A stretch of DNA of 64,000 nt from Cyanobacteria bacterium FACHB-502. GTDB taxonomy: Bacteria; Cyanobacteriota; Cyanobacteriia; Elainellales; Elainellaceae. Below are positions 1 to 8,647 of this stretch, one piece after another; the first letter of the stretch is position 1; every line of letters begins with the position of its first letter. Made by a program: the position numbers and the translations under genes. The stretch is from NCBI GenBank assembly GCA_014695325.1, contig JACJNZ010000055.1, positions 124,001 to 188,000 on the forward strand, in the 5' to 3' direction. Below the pieces are notes generated by a model. That model did not search any database. It worked only from the letters and a program-made list of their open reading frames with translations, and had not been told where the DNA came from.

Positions 1-1297
1 CGCTCGTCACCCATTCGCCGCTATCAATCAATCCATTATTGTTAGCATCAAAGTACAAAGTAACAGAAGCCGTTGCTGCTAGACCATCGATATTGACATT
101 CAGAGTACGGGCTGTATTCAATTTGAATTTGTAGTAATCTAGCTCATCAAAAGCCCCAACGAAATCTTGTATCGTTTGATTTTCTAAAGGGGTACCCAGG
201 TCGTATGCGATAGCGGCTCTATTGCCCGGATCGACAGGTAAATTACCAGGATTAGGTTTCGCTTCTACAATAAGATCATAGCGAGTTGCAGAACCAAAGC
301 TATCTACTTCAAGATAATAAGTACCGGGTAGAACGGTTCTGGCAATAGTATCATTGTCGCTGCCGCTCTCCAATCTTTCGCCGCTGTCAATTAATCCGTT
401 GTTATTAGCATCAAAGTGTAAATTTACAAAAGTAGTTCTCGATAAGCCATTGATATTCACATTAATGTCGTTAATTTGAGGCAATGTGAATTTGTAATAA
501 TCCGAAGAATCAAATGTACCTACAAAATCCCTCGCCGTAGCCGGAAAGGTTGAAAGATTGAATGCTGTACTCGCTGTATTGCCCGGATCAGTGGGAAGAT
601 TACTCGGATCAGGGGCAGCAGCGATCGATAGATTGTATTGGCTTGAAGAACCGAATAAGCTTTCTACTTGAAGATAATAAGTGCCGGGTAGAACAGTTCG
701 GGCGATCGTATTCCCATCACTACCACTATCGAACTGCTCACCGTTATCAATTAAACCATTATTGTTAGCATCAAAATATAGACTGACCAAAGCAGGTGAT
801 GATACACCGTCAATATTCACATTAATATTGCTGATCTGTGACAGCGTGAATTTGTAATAGTCCAGTCGGTCGGAATTGCTAACAGATTCTGAGAGCCTCA
901 TGTCACCCGAGAGGATGCCTAGATTTCGAGCGATCGCAGTTGTTTCACCTGGTTCAGCAGGAACAGAAGAAGCACGAAGGCTGTAGCGCGTACTGCCTCG
1001 ACGACCAGGAAGCCGTACCTGAATGTAATAGGTTCCAGCCTCTAGGGTCGTAATAATTTGCTCTGTCTGAAAACCTGTTTGATCTGAGACTCCGACCGAA
1101 ACGCGCCTTCCATTGAGTAACTTAACGCGGGCGTCTGCCTGTAGATTATTCAGCGTTAGGTGAAAGTTGATTGGACTAGAAGCTTTAAATTTGTAGAAGT
1201 CAACTCGATCGCTGTGCCCCAACGCACCGCCAGTGGCTCGATTGAGCTGAAGATTACGCGCACCCTGAAATGTATCATCAGAACGACGACGCACCAT
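1..1297 (-). CDS. PPC-like repeat protein, N-terminal part (runs off left edge)
   Basis: The reading frame is open without a stop from an ATG at 1297 to the window edge, so at least 432 residues are encoded and the C-terminus is missing. It consists of four units of about 120 residues (roughly 360 bp). Each ends with a strand pattern of the type GTYYLQV(E/D)S and starts with a D-Y-Y-K-F-T/K motif, which resembles bacterial pre-peptidase C-terminal (PPC) beta-sandwich repeats. Units 2 to 4 carry FDANNNGLIDSGE, which fits an EF-hand-like calcium loop (D-x-N-x-N-G-x-I-D-x-x-E); unit 1 is divergent and lacks it. The start follows the purine-rich AAGGATAT. I see no signal peptide. In cyanobacteria such repeats usually sit in large secreted or surface proteins; the catalytic part, if any, lies outside the window. 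Confidence 0.75.
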   Translation of the reverse strand, partial: MVRRRSDDTFQGARNLQLNRATGGALGHSDRVDFYKFKASSPINFHLTLNNLQADARVKLLNGRRVSVGVSDQTGFQTEQIITTLEAGTYYIQVRLPGRRGSTRYSLRASSVPAEPGETTAIARNLGILSGDMRLSESVSNSDRLDYYKFTLSQISNINVNIDGVSSPALVSLYFDANNNGLIDNGEQFDSGSDGNTIARTVLPGTYYLQVESLFGSSSQYNLSIAAAPDPSNLPTDPGNTASTAFNLSTFPATARDFVGTFDSSDYYKFTLPQINDINVNINGLSRTTFVNLHFDANNNGLIDSGERLESGSDNDTIARTVLPGTYYLEVDSFGSATRYDLIVEAKPNPGNLPVDPGNRAAIAYDLGTPLENQTIQDFVGAFDELDYYKFKLNTARTLNVNIDGLAATASVTLYFDANNNGLIDSGEWVTS

Positions 1298-1523
1298 AAA
1301 TATCCTTCAATATCCTTTAAGATTCACAGGCTCTTATTTTTCCCTGCTTAACCAATCGATGAACAGCTTGTAGTGACTTGAGCAAGAGCGCAATTCCTCG
1401 AAAAGACCAAACGATCGATCGCTATATTCAATCGCTACCTTGAAATCGCACTGATTCCGTCACCTGCCTTTGTTAGGATAGTTGAGCTTATTTACCTTTC
1501 CGAATCTCTTTTTCTAAGCCCCC

Positions 1524-3071
1524 ATGAGCGAAACCACCCTGCCTGCCCTGATTCAGCAAATGCTGCAACCGGAGTTTTATCCTCATGCAGTGCGATCGCC
1601 GATTCAGCTCATTCAAACCCACATTTCCTATGTGCTGCTGACTGGAGACTATGCCTACAAAGTCAAGAAGCCATTGAATTTTGGGTTTCTAGATTTTTCA
1701 ACGCTGGAGAAGCGGCTGCATTTCTGCCAGGAAGAACTGCGGCTCAACCAGCGCGGCGCAGGGGCACTGTATCTAGAAGTTTTGCCGATCGCGCAAAATG
1801 GGGAACGGCTTGAGCTTGGCGGCAGCGGCGAGCCGATCGAGTATGCGGTGAAGATGCGGCAGTTTCCCCAAGACACTCTGTTGACGGAGCTGTACGATCG
1901 CGGCGAACTGGGCGAGGAACTGCTGATCGAGCTGGCAAAGACGATCGCCACCTTTCACCGAGAAACGGACACCAACGACTATATTCGCAGCTTTGGCAAA
2001 GTCGATCAGGTGCGGCAGGCATTTGACGAAAACTACGAGCAAACCGAACAGTATATCGGCGGACCCCAGACCCAGCAACAGTTTGACGACACTCGCGCCT
2101 ATACTGATCGCTTTTTCGCTGAGCAGCAGGCGTTATTCGATCGGCGGATCGCGCAGGACAAAATTCGTGAATGTCACGGCGATTTGCATCTGCGAAATAT
2201 TTGCCTCTGGCAAGACAAGCTGTGGCTATTTGACTGCATCGAGTTTAATGAGCCGTTTCGCTTTGTGGATGTCATGTACGACATTGCCTACATCGTGATG
2301 GACTTAGAAGCGCGGCAGCGACCCGATCTCAGCACGGTTTTTCTGAATGCCTACGCGGAGCAAACCGGAGACTGGGAAGGTTTAGAAGTGTTGCCAATTT
2401 ATGTGAGCCGTCAAACCTACGTCCGGGCAAAGGTCATTTCCTTTATGCTGAATGATCCGGCAGTTCCGGCAGCAGAGAAAGACCAGGCAAAAGCCACTGC
2501 CTCGGACTATTACCGTCTCGCCTGGGAAGGGGCACAGCCCAAACAGGGAAGTTTGACTTTAATGTGTGGATTATCTGGCTCCGGCAAAACGACCACAGCA
2601 AGATTGCTCGCCAAGCGACTGTCCAATCAATCAGGTACGGTTCACATTCGATCGGACGCAGTCAGAAAACATCTGGGCGGCATTCCCCTCGATCAGCGCG
2701 GCGGGGATGACCTGTACACAAGCGAAATGACTCAGAAAACCTATGCCCGATTGCTGGAACTGGGAATTTCGCTGGCAGACCAGGGTTATGCTGTGATTCT
2801 GGATGCGAAATACGATCGCCAATCCCTCCGCCAGCAGGCGATCGATCAGGCAAAAGCACATCATCTGCCGCTGAAAATCATTTATTGCACTGCCCCGGTT
2901 GACGTGCTGCGCGATCGGCTGATTCACCGAACTGGAGACATCGCTGACGCCACGGCGGATCTGCTGCCCCAGCAATCAATGGAACCGTTTACTACAGCAG
3001 AGCAGGCGTATGTACGGGCAATTAATACCACACAGGATGTCGCTTCGCAGCTCAACCAGGATAATGAGTAA
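1524..3071 (+). CDS. APH-like kinase / AAA (zeta-toxin-like) ATPase fusion protein
   Basis: A 515-residue protein with two domains. Residues 1-335 form an aminoglycoside-phosphotransferase/choline-kinase-like fold: HGDLHLRNI at about 218-226 is the catalytic loop and LFDCIEFN at about 235-242 is the metal-binding D motif. Residues 345-515 form a P-loop kinase of the AAA_33 type, with Walker A GLSGSGKTT at about 349-357. This fused architecture (COG2187 plus COG0645) is widespread in cyanobacteria and proteobacteria, and its substrate is not established. It is not evidence of antibiotic resistance. It is transcribed alone, divergent from the repeat protein to its left. Family assignment is solid; function is unknown. 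Confidence 0.85.
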   Translation: MSETTLPALIQQMLQPEFYPHAVRSPIQLIQTHISYVLLTGDYAYKVKKPLNFGFLDFSTLEKRLHFCQEELRLNQRGAGALYLEVLPIAQNGERLELGGSGEPIEYAVKMRQFPQDTLLTELYDRGELGEELLIELAKTIATFHRETDTNDYIRSFGKVDQVRQAFDENYEQTEQYIGGPQTQQQFDDTRAYTDRFFAEQQALFDRRIAQDKIRECHGDLHLRNICLWQDKLWLFDCIEFNEPFRFVDVMYDIAYIVMDLEARQRPDLSTVFLNAYAEQTGDWEGLEVLPIYVSRQTYVRAKVISFMLNDPAVPAAEKDQAKATASDYYRLAWEGAQPKQGSLTLMCGLSGSGKTTTARLLAKRLSNQSGTVHIRSDAVRKHLGGIPLDQRGGDDLYTSEMTQKTYARLLELGISLADQGYAVILDAKYDRQSLRQQAIDQAKAHHLPLKIIYCTAPVDVLRDRLIHRTGDIADATADLLPQQSMEPFTTAEQAYVRAINTTQDVASQLNQDNE

Positions 3072-3191
3072 AGACCGAATTTTTCGTAGGATGTCTTAGG
3101 CAAAAGCGCATTCATGGAATTGATGCGTGACGATGTGCTAACACATTCTGCATAGTACGCACTTAGAGGCAAATCTGGAGGCTGACAATTC

Positions 3192-3530
3192 ATGTACCGC
3201 TTCCCAACCGATGTCGGCATTCAGTTTGCTTTGCGCGTCTGGATTGTGTTCATTCTGGTGTTCTGGCTAGTGCGGTTTCGGGCAGAGCTGGCAATTTTGC
3301 TGGGCGCGCTGGCAGGGGTGATGGCAGGCATTCTGATGACTTATTGGAAAGCACAAAAGCTGCCTGACGCCCCGCCCCCTGCGGAACGCCCTGACCATCC
3401 TCTGTTTCGGGTGAGTGACCGAATTGCAAAACGGCTCAGGCGATCGACCGAGAAGAACAATCTCGAACAGCAATCGATTCGTAAGCCGCGCCGCCGTCGG
3501 TTGGGGAAGGCGCCTAACTGGAAGCGGTAG
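3192..3530 (+). CDS. Small membrane protein with basic tail, hypothetical
   Basis: 112 residues. Two hydrophobic segments (about 14-27 and 31-50) are followed by a strongly basic C-terminal third rich in R and K, which should lie in the cytoplasm. The start ATG at 3192 lies 120 bp after the upstream kinase fusion gene. The last 17 bases overlap the 3' end of the convergent glycosyltransferase gene. I do not recognise a family with a known role. The codon pattern, cyanobacterial style and clean start support a real gene. Without homologues a spurious call cannot be fully excluded. Confidence 0.6.
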   Translation: MYRFPTDVGIQFALRVWIVFILVFWLVRFRAELAILLGALAGVMAGILMTYWKAQKLPDAPPPAERPDHPLFRVSDRIAKRLRRSTEKNNLEQQSIRKPRRRRLGKAPNWKR

Positions 3531-4431
3531 ACTGTACTTCTACGGAAGGCTGGGAACTGCGGTTGAGCTGTCCATCTAGCTGCTGAAGTTCATAGAGCTT
3601 GACGCCGATCTGGTATTCGTACTGACTTAGCAAGCAGCCATAAACATATCCGGCTCGTCCATCCAGGAAACCCAGCCGCACCAGATAGAACCAGACAAAC
3701 CGCAGAAGAGGCTTAAACGGCAGCCGTACCCAAATTTTCTTCAGAAACCGCTTGCGCTGAACTGCGTCTCCGGTCAAACTCGCGCCGATCGTTCCGCGAT
3801 CGTCCATGCCGTTGAGCAGGTTGTAGTACACTCTGGCTTCCCAGTTGGAATAGCGATTGTGTCGCGCCAACCAGTGATAAACATCGCGAAAATCGATGTG
3901 CAGCATATCTTCTTTTAGATAGCCAACATTGCCGTTGAGAATCACGTGTTCATGCACTTCGTTGTCGCCTGTATTGGGAATGCCCTCGGTTTGCAGGGTT
4001 TCGTAGCGTCCCTTGGCATGACGAAACAGGCGCAGATTCCAATCAGGATATTTGCCGCCGTGCCGAATCCACGTCCCCAGGAAAAAGACGCGGCGATTCA
4101 GGTAATAGCCGTCATAATCTGGATTTTGAATTACTTCTGCAATTTCATCCCACAGTTCTGGCGTGATTCGCTCATCGCAGTCTACAATCAGCACCCATTC
4201 ATGCTGAAACGGTACATTGTCGAGCGACCAGTTTTTCTTCTTAGGCGATCGTCCGTTGAAGTGAAACTGCACAACTTTTGCGCCATAGCGTTCGGCAATT
4301 TCCACGGTGCGATCGTCGCTCTGGGAATCAACCACAAAGACCTCCGCTGCCCGTGAAACGCTTTCCAGGCAGGCAGGAAGGTTGGCTTCTTCGTTTTTAG
4401 CGGGAATGAGGACGGAGATGGGGAGTGACAT
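3514..4431 (-). CDS. Family 2 glycosyltransferase (WaaE/KdtX-like)
   Basis: 305 residues with a GT-A fold. The N-terminus SLPISVLIPAKNEEANL is the nucleotide-binding start of GT2 enzymes, VDSQSDDRT follows, and WVLIVDCDER at about residue 80 carries the DxD-type metal site. The later part resembles the WaaE/KdtX group that adds a hexose to lipopolysaccharide core or other glycans. There are no obvious transmembrane helices, so it is probably cytosolic or membrane-associated. It is the last gene of a minus-strand run and follows another GT2 gene after a 55-bp purine-rich spacer, which suggests joint work on a surface glycan. The acceptor and sugar cannot be deduced. Confidence 0.85.
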   Translation of the reverse strand: MSLPISVLIPAKNEEANLPACLESVSRAAEVFVVDSQSDDRTVEIAERYGAKVVQFHFNGRSPKKKNWSLDNVPFQHEWVLIVDCDERITPELWDEIAEVIQNPDYDGYYLNRRVFFLGTWIRHGGKYPDWNLRLFRHAKGRYETLQTEGIPNTGDNEVHEHVILNGNVGYLKEDMLHIDFRDVYHWLARHNRYSNWEARVYYNLLNGMDDRGTIGASLTGDAVQRKRFLKKIWVRLPFKPLLRFVWFYLVRLGFLDGRAGYVYGCLLSQYEYQIGVKLYELQQLDGQLNRSSQPSVEVQSTASS

Positions 4432-4486
4432 AAGCGTGAATGAGTAGAGGGGTGGATGGGGGGATGAGAAGATGCAGGGGTGGGGG

Positions 4487-5416
4487 TTAGGTATTCTTGG
4501 TTGCGTTTAGCATTCCCTCGATCGCCGCTTTTAGATAGCCCAGTTGACCGTAGGCGTATGTAAAGTTGTCAAATCGTTGGGCAGGGTCGTTCCAGTGCTG
4601 GAGCGATCGGTGGAGTCCGCGCAGCAATCGCTCTGTGCCTCTGGTCAGTTGGGGAAGTCCTGACCGTCCGGCAAGCTGTTCCCGATAGCATTCGCTGATG
4701 CCCTGCCACCAGCCCCGTCGCAAAAACCACTGCTGGCAAAGGCGTTCGGGCGCGACATGATGGGCAACGAGGGCATCGGGCAAATAGGCAACTTTCCAGC
4801 CTTGCGCGAGTGCTAGTTCGGTCATGTGCAGTTCTTCGTTCGACAGCAGATTTTTGCCGACTCGTCCCAGAGCGCGATCGAATCCGCCGACCTGCTCTAG
4901 AAAACTGCGACGAATCGAGTAGTTCAAGCCTCTGGGGGTTTGTCCTGGACGATCGATCCAGATGAGCTGATTGCCCAGATCGTATGCGCCCAAATTTTCG
5001 CTCAGCCCAGTTGATAACCATTGCGGCGGCGAAGCATCCTGCCAGAGCAGCGTCACTTTTCCTCCGGCGATCGCCAGTTTGTTCCACTGCTGGTAGGCAT
5101 CCCAGAGGTTTTGCAGCCAGGCTGGACTGGCAATGGCATCGTCATCCAGGTAAGCCAGGATGGGGCTATGGGCAAGGTTTGCGCCTGTGTTACGGGCAAC
5201 CGATAACCCTAAAGTTGGCTCGTAGCCGTAGCGCAAAAGCGGATTTTTCTGACGGGATTCGACGACTTCACGAGTGCGATCGGTTGAGGCATTATCAATG
5301 ACCAGCACCTCATACGCCCCAGAGAAATTCTGATCTAACAAACTATCGATCGCTTTGCCGAGATAGTTTTCCCGGTTGTGTGTGCAAATAATGGCAGAGA
5401 TCTGCGGATCGGGCAT
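4487..5416 (-). CDS. Family 2 glycosyltransferase (HpsE-like)
   Basis: 309 residues. It begins ISAIICTHNRENYLGKAI, the typical GT2 donor-binding start, followed by DNASTDRT and the metal-binding triad LDDD at about residues 92-95; the C-terminal half has the GWWQG-type motif of acceptor-binding GT2 enzymes. It resembles the glycosyltransferases cyanobacteria use for extracellular polysaccharide (HpsE family). The gene lies between the methyltransferase gene upstream and a second GT2 gene downstream on the same strand, so co-transcription is plausible. Exact sugar specificity is unknown. Confidence 0.85.
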   Translation of the reverse strand: MPDPQISAIICTHNRENYLGKAIDSLLDQNFSGAYEVLVIDNASTDRTREVVESRQKNPLLRYGYEPTLGLSVARNTGANLAHSPILAYLDDDAIASPAWLQNLWDAYQQWNKLAIAGGKVTLLWQDASPPQWLSTGLSENLGAYDLGNQLIWIDRPGQTPRGLNYSIRRSFLEQVGGFDRALGRVGKNLLSNEELHMTELALAQGWKVAYLPDALVAHHVAPERLCQQWFLRRGWWQGISECYREQLAGRSGLPQLTRGTERLLRGLHRSLQHWNDPAQRFDNFTYAYGQLGYLKAAIEGMLNATKNT

Positions 5417-5495
5417 TGCGGTGTTGAATGGAACGATCGCTGTTAGAGTGCCCGAATTCGCATGGCGATCGATAGGGGAGAGTGGAGGGGGGTTT

Positions 5496-6179
5496 TTAGG
5501 GGCGGGTGATTTTTAGCATTTGGTTGCCGCCTTTTTGCAGTTCGTAGCTAACTTGCTGGATTTCACAGCGATAGCCCTGGGCGGTGAGGGTTTCCAGAAC
5601 GGGCTGGAGGTGGGGAGAAGGGTGGAGCATCAGGGTCAGGAGGGGGAAGATTCTGACCTCGTGGCAGACGCGCAGCATTTCGGCGATCGATCGCAGGTGA
5701 AAGTCCGTATCAAACTGATCCGAGTAGAGAAAGAGGAAGTGGGAGCATAAGCCCAGCTCGTATTGTCCGTCTTCAGCATTCAGGCGGGGAAGTGCTCCGG
5801 GAGTATAGCGATGCTCCGCTTTGCCGGTCTCAAAATCGGCACAAAACCGCGCTGCAACCTGCAAGCGATGCTGCTTCAAATCATTGGGCGATCGATGATA
5901 CGTCCAGACCCAATCCTTCGGGGTCGCTTTGATCTGGTCAATAATACCGTCTACGACGGCAAGGACGCGCTGCTGAATCTGTTCGGCAGAAAAGATATAA
6001 ATCGGATCGATCGAGTGAATGTTGTAGCCCTTTGCAGTTCCTTCAGCATTAAAGCTGGCAGGTCCATCGCCAATGCCCAGCATGGACTTCTGTAAGTCTC
6101 GATCGCTCAAGTTAAATAAATGAATATACTCATCTAGCGATCGACCAAACGGAACGACCTGATCGAGCTCCATTGCCAT
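5496..6179 (-). CDS. SAM-dependent methyltransferase-like protein paired with arsR
   Basis: About 227 residues. MLGIGDGPASFNAEG near residue 35 is the glycine-rich SAM-binding motif I, followed by an acidic-ended strand (NIHSIDPIY). The rest resembles a small class I methyltransferase found beside ArsR regulators in cyanobacteria. I chose ATG 6179. GTG at 6185 directly abuts the arsR stop codon and ATG 6173 is also possible, because no clear Shine-Dalgarno separates them. The near-zero spacing to arsR indicates one transcript and probably shared regulation. It does not look like ArsM (no conserved arsenite cysteine set is visible). The substrate is unknown. Confidence 0.7.
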   Translation of the reverse strand: MAMELDQVVPFGRSLDEYIHLFNLSDRDLQKSMLGIGDGPASFNAEGTAKGYNIHSIDPIYIFSAEQIQQRVLAVVDGIIDQIKATPKDWVWTYHRSPNDLKQHRLQVAARFCADFETGKAEHRYTPGALPRLNAEDGQYELGLCSHFLFLYSDQFDTDFHLRSIAEMLRVCHEVRIFPLLTLMLHPSPHLQPVLETLTAQGYRCEIQQVSYELQKGGNQMLKITRP

Positions 6180-6185
6180 AATCAC

Positions 6186-6539
6186 TTACTGCTTATTGCT
6201 AAGGGTGAAGGCGCGGAAATACTTTGCCTGCTGCTCGATCCGGGAGGCAAGCCGATCGCAGACAAGATTGCACAGCTCAAAGATCAGGTCATCGGCAACG
6301 CTGTAATAGGCAGACGTGCCCTCGCTGCGGCGGTTCAGAATGCCCGCTTGTAGCATTACTTTTAGGTGCTTGGAGACGTTCGCCTGACTGGTTTCAGTAG
6401 CTTCGACCAGATCCTGAACGCACTTTTCGCCGTCGCGCAGCACATTGAGAATGCGGAGGCGCATCGGTTCGCTCAGAACACTGAAATAATCCGCGACCTG
6501 CTGAACCACCTCACTTGGTACAGATTCCGCCGTTTTCAT
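6186..6539 (-). CDS. ArsR/SmtB-family transcriptional regulator
   Basis: 117 residues with a winged-helix fold. The recognition helix is within TSQANVSKHLKVMLQAGIL (about 48-66) and the wing around RRSEGTSAYYSV. A cysteine lies in the alpha-3 region (GEKCVQDL), where metal-sensing members hold their ligands, and two more occur in the C-terminal helix (ELCNLVCDRL). Metal sensing is therefore possible but the classic ELCVCDL pair is absent. It is the first gene of a two-gene unit with the methyltransferase, and the promoter upstream has an overlapping inverted repeat suited to autorepression. The inducer is unknown. Confidence 0.85.
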   Translation of the reverse strand: MKTAESVPSEVVQQVADYFSVLSEPMRLRILNVLRDGEKCVQDLVEATETSQANVSKHLKVMLQAGILNRRSEGTSAYYSVADDLIFELCNLVCDRLASRIEQQAKYFRAFTLSNKQ

Positions 6540-6601
6540 GCTGTCTTACCCCGCAAGCTGTAATCCCGAAAGCTGTGGCTGCCCAAGCCTCGATCGCCTA
6601 A

Positions 6602-6629
6602 ATTCTAGCACTTTACTCTTTTATGCCAA
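6602..6629 (-). promoter_or_regulatory. Sigma-70-type promoter of the arsR unit
   Basis: On the minus strand, TTGGCA (6624-6629) and TAGAAT (6602-6607) are separated by 16 bp, a good -35/-10 pair. The transcript would start near 6595, about 55 bases before the arsR start codon. Confidence 0.6.
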
Positions 6630-6637
6630 TAGAGTAA
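6613..6637. promoter_or_regulatory. Inverted repeat, candidate ArsR operator
   Basis: TTACTCT and AGAGTAA form a perfect 7-bp inverted repeat with an 11-bp spacer. It overlaps the -35 box and spacer of the arsR promoter. ArsR/SmtB dimers bind imperfect inverted repeats at such positions, so autorepression is the simplest reading. This is inference from position and symmetry only. Confidence 0.5.
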
Positions 6638-6664
6638 TCATCTTAGCGATCGGCGGGGGAAACC

Positions 6665-7852
6665 TCAAGCTTTGGCAGCATCCGCGAAGCGAATCTTCAA
6701 GTAATCTTCCTCCATTTTGGCTCCAGCAGGTTGCAGGGCAGCAAGTGCTTGGGGCAGAACAAGGTTGCGGCGATGGTTGCCGATGCGAATATTCAGTTCA
6801 TCGCCCGTCTTGCTTAGCTCCACCTGATTTTTGGGGATACCTGGCAGGTACACTTCCAGGCTGTACTGGTTTTGCTCCTGCACGACCCGCAGCGTCGTTT
6901 CTTTGTAATAGACCTGTGCCGGGTCTTCGTTGGCATACAGCGTTTCCTTCAGGCGATCGAGTGCCGCCATACCGCACATTTCTTCTGAAAACAGAGGCAC
7001 TTCCTTCACAGGCAAAGGCCGGAAGTTATCGTGAATCTCCTGGCGATACTGCTGCTGATTTTCTTTCCACCGCTGGAAGAAAGGGTCGGTCACCTGATCG
7101 GGAATGATCCGGTTTGCCACCACCATATCGGTCGCGACGTTGTACAGGCTCAGGTAGGCATGGGCACGCAGCGATTCTTTGATCACCATTTTTTCGGGGT
7201 TTGTCACCAGCCGCACCGAAGTTTTGGTGTTGTCGGTCAGGACTTTTTCCAGAGCTTCGATCTGCTCGTAAAACTCGTAGGGCGCGTCCATTACTTCTTT
7301 GTTGGGCAGCGAGAATCCGGCGATCGGGCGAAAGATAGGTTCCACAAGCGGACGCAGCGCAGCCGAAACCGCCTGAAGGGGCTTGTAAAATCGCCGCATA
7401 TACCAGCCTGCTACTTCCGGGAGGCTCAAGAGCCGCAGTGCCGTGCCTGTGGGAGCCGAGTCGATGATCAATACATCAAATTCGCCTTCGTCATAGTGCC
7501 GCTTCATTCGCACCAGGCTAAAAATTTCGTCCATGCCGGGAAGGATCGCGAGTTCTTCTGCCGCGACACCTTCCAGTCCGCGTGCCTGCAACACTTGAGT
7601 AATGTATCGCTTTACTGCACCCCAGTTCCCTTCTAGCTCCATCAGCGCGTCTAGCTCTGCGCCCCAAAGATTCGGTCGCACTTCACGAGGGGCGTGTTCT
7701 AGCTCCAGATCAAAGCTGTCTGCCAGCGAGTGAGCGGGATCGGTGCTCAGCACCAGCGTTTTGTATCCCAATTCGGCACAGCGTAGCCCCGTTGCTGCGG
7801 CGACGGATGTTTTCCCTACGCCACCTTTTCCCGTCATTAGAATTACGCGCAT
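6665..7852 (-). CDS. ArsA/Get3-family ATPase with C-terminal HSP20-like domain
   Basis: 395 residues. The N-terminus [19 protein letters not shown] is the deviant Walker A of the ArsA/Get3 family, and [17 protein letters not shown] is the switch I region. [14 protein letters not shown] is the switch II/Walker B region. From about residue 310 the C-terminus is a beta-rich alpha-crystallin-like (ArsA_HSP20) domain, recognisable by [18 protein letters not shown] and DYLKIRF. This single-ATPase plus HSP20 form is typical of cyanobacteria and chloroplast-type relatives; its client (tail-anchored proteins, metal stress or other) is not settled. It lies 125 bp upstream of arsR on the same strand, but arsR has its own promoter, so co-regulation is uncertain. 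Confidence 0.85.
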   Translation of the reverse strand: MRVILMTGKGGVGKTSVAAATGLRCAELGYKTLVLSTDPAHSLADSFDLELEHAPREVRPNLWGAELDALMELEGNWGAVKRYITQVLQARGLEGVAAEELAILPGMDEIFSLVRMKRHYDEGEFDVLIIDSAPTGTALRLLSLPEVAGWYMRRFYKPLQAVSAALRPLVEPIFRPIAGFSLPNKEVMDAPYEFYEQIEALEKVLTDNTKTSVRLVTNPEKMVIKESLRAHAYLSLYNVATDMVVANRIIPDQVTDPFFQRWKENQQQYRQEIHDNFRPLPVKEVPLFSEEMCGMAALDRLKETLYANEDPAQVYYKETTLRVVQEQNQYSLEVYLPGIPKNQVELSKTGDELNIRIGNHRRNLVLPQALAALQPAGAKMEEDYLKIRFADAAKA

Positions 7853-7931
7853 TGAGGCTAACTCCTTCCTGAGAAACCGTTATACTCCTTTACCTAATGT
7901 ATCGGGTTTTCCCATTGTTCGGAAGTTCGGG

Positions 7932-8318
7932 TTATGGACTCGATTTAGGAAAGTGCTGCTTGACGACATCCCAAACGGAGCAGTGCCAGTAGTCGCTATG
8001 GGCAACGATGAGTTCCCGATCGTTGAGTTGCAGTTCGCTCCAGCCATCGATCGCAATCCGGGGTTGCCACGGCAGCGGGGTGATCCAGCTTAGCGTCCAG
8101 TCGGTGCGAATCTGGTTACCGTGTCGCTGAATCTGGTGCAGGTCGAGCCGGGGCTGGCGAAACCAGGCTTGGATAAAACCAATCATCCGACGGTAGCGAT
8201 CGCGCCCCTGAAACTGATTAAGCGGATCTTTAAAAAGAACATTTTCTGCGTAAATCTCATAGGTCTGGTTCGAGGGAAAGTTGCGATAGTCAGCCTGCAA
8301 AACTTCTAAGATGTCCAT
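7932..8318 (-). CDS. DUF2358 family protein
   Basis: 128 residues from the ATG at 8318, chosen because the family normally starts at a MDILEVLQADYxxFP-type sequence. An upstream extension to 8375 is open but unlike the family. The body resembles the SnoaL/NTF2-like fold of DUF2358, with the motif YAENVLFKDPLNQFQG near the start. The family is found in cyanobacteria and plants, without a defined function. It lies 79 bp upstream of the ArsA-type gene on the same strand. Confidence 0.7.
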   Translation of the reverse strand: MDILEVLQADYRNFPSNQTYEIYAENVLFKDPLNQFQGRDRYRRMIGFIQAWFRQPRLDLHQIQRHGNQIRTDWTLSWITPLPWQPRIAIDGWSELQLNDRELIVAHSDYWHCSVWDVVKQHFPKSSP

Positions 8319-8647
8319 AGCAGTACTTATTAGAAAGGGGAGAGACTGGATCATTTTGCGGTGCAGAAGTCGCACTGCCTAAGCAAAAACTCACTCGTAA
8401 GAAAGCGTAGAATCAGACCGTAGGACTCTGTATTTTGGCGGTTGGTTTCACTTTTTGGATTCCGTTAGAGTTCAATTATTGCCTGGGAATGATAGGAAAT
8501 GCAGCTTTGTTCTCGGCTTAAACGATCCCGGCTAGGGAATTCTGCTTATCGCGATCGATGTAAGCTGCTGTAAGACAATGCTTATAAAACTGCATCTTAA
8601 AATCGTCTGCTGACGTTACTGTTCTTTCACCTGCCATAACAACTGCT

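Noticed and set aside
1524-3071. Aminoglycoside-resistance gene
   Set aside because: The APH-like domain is fused to an AAA kinase, a common chromosomal architecture with no known link to resistance.
6186-7852. Arsenic-resistance operon
   Set aside because: No arsB, acr3 or arsC; the ArsA form is the HSP20-fused cyanobacterial type and the regulator lacks the standard metal motif.
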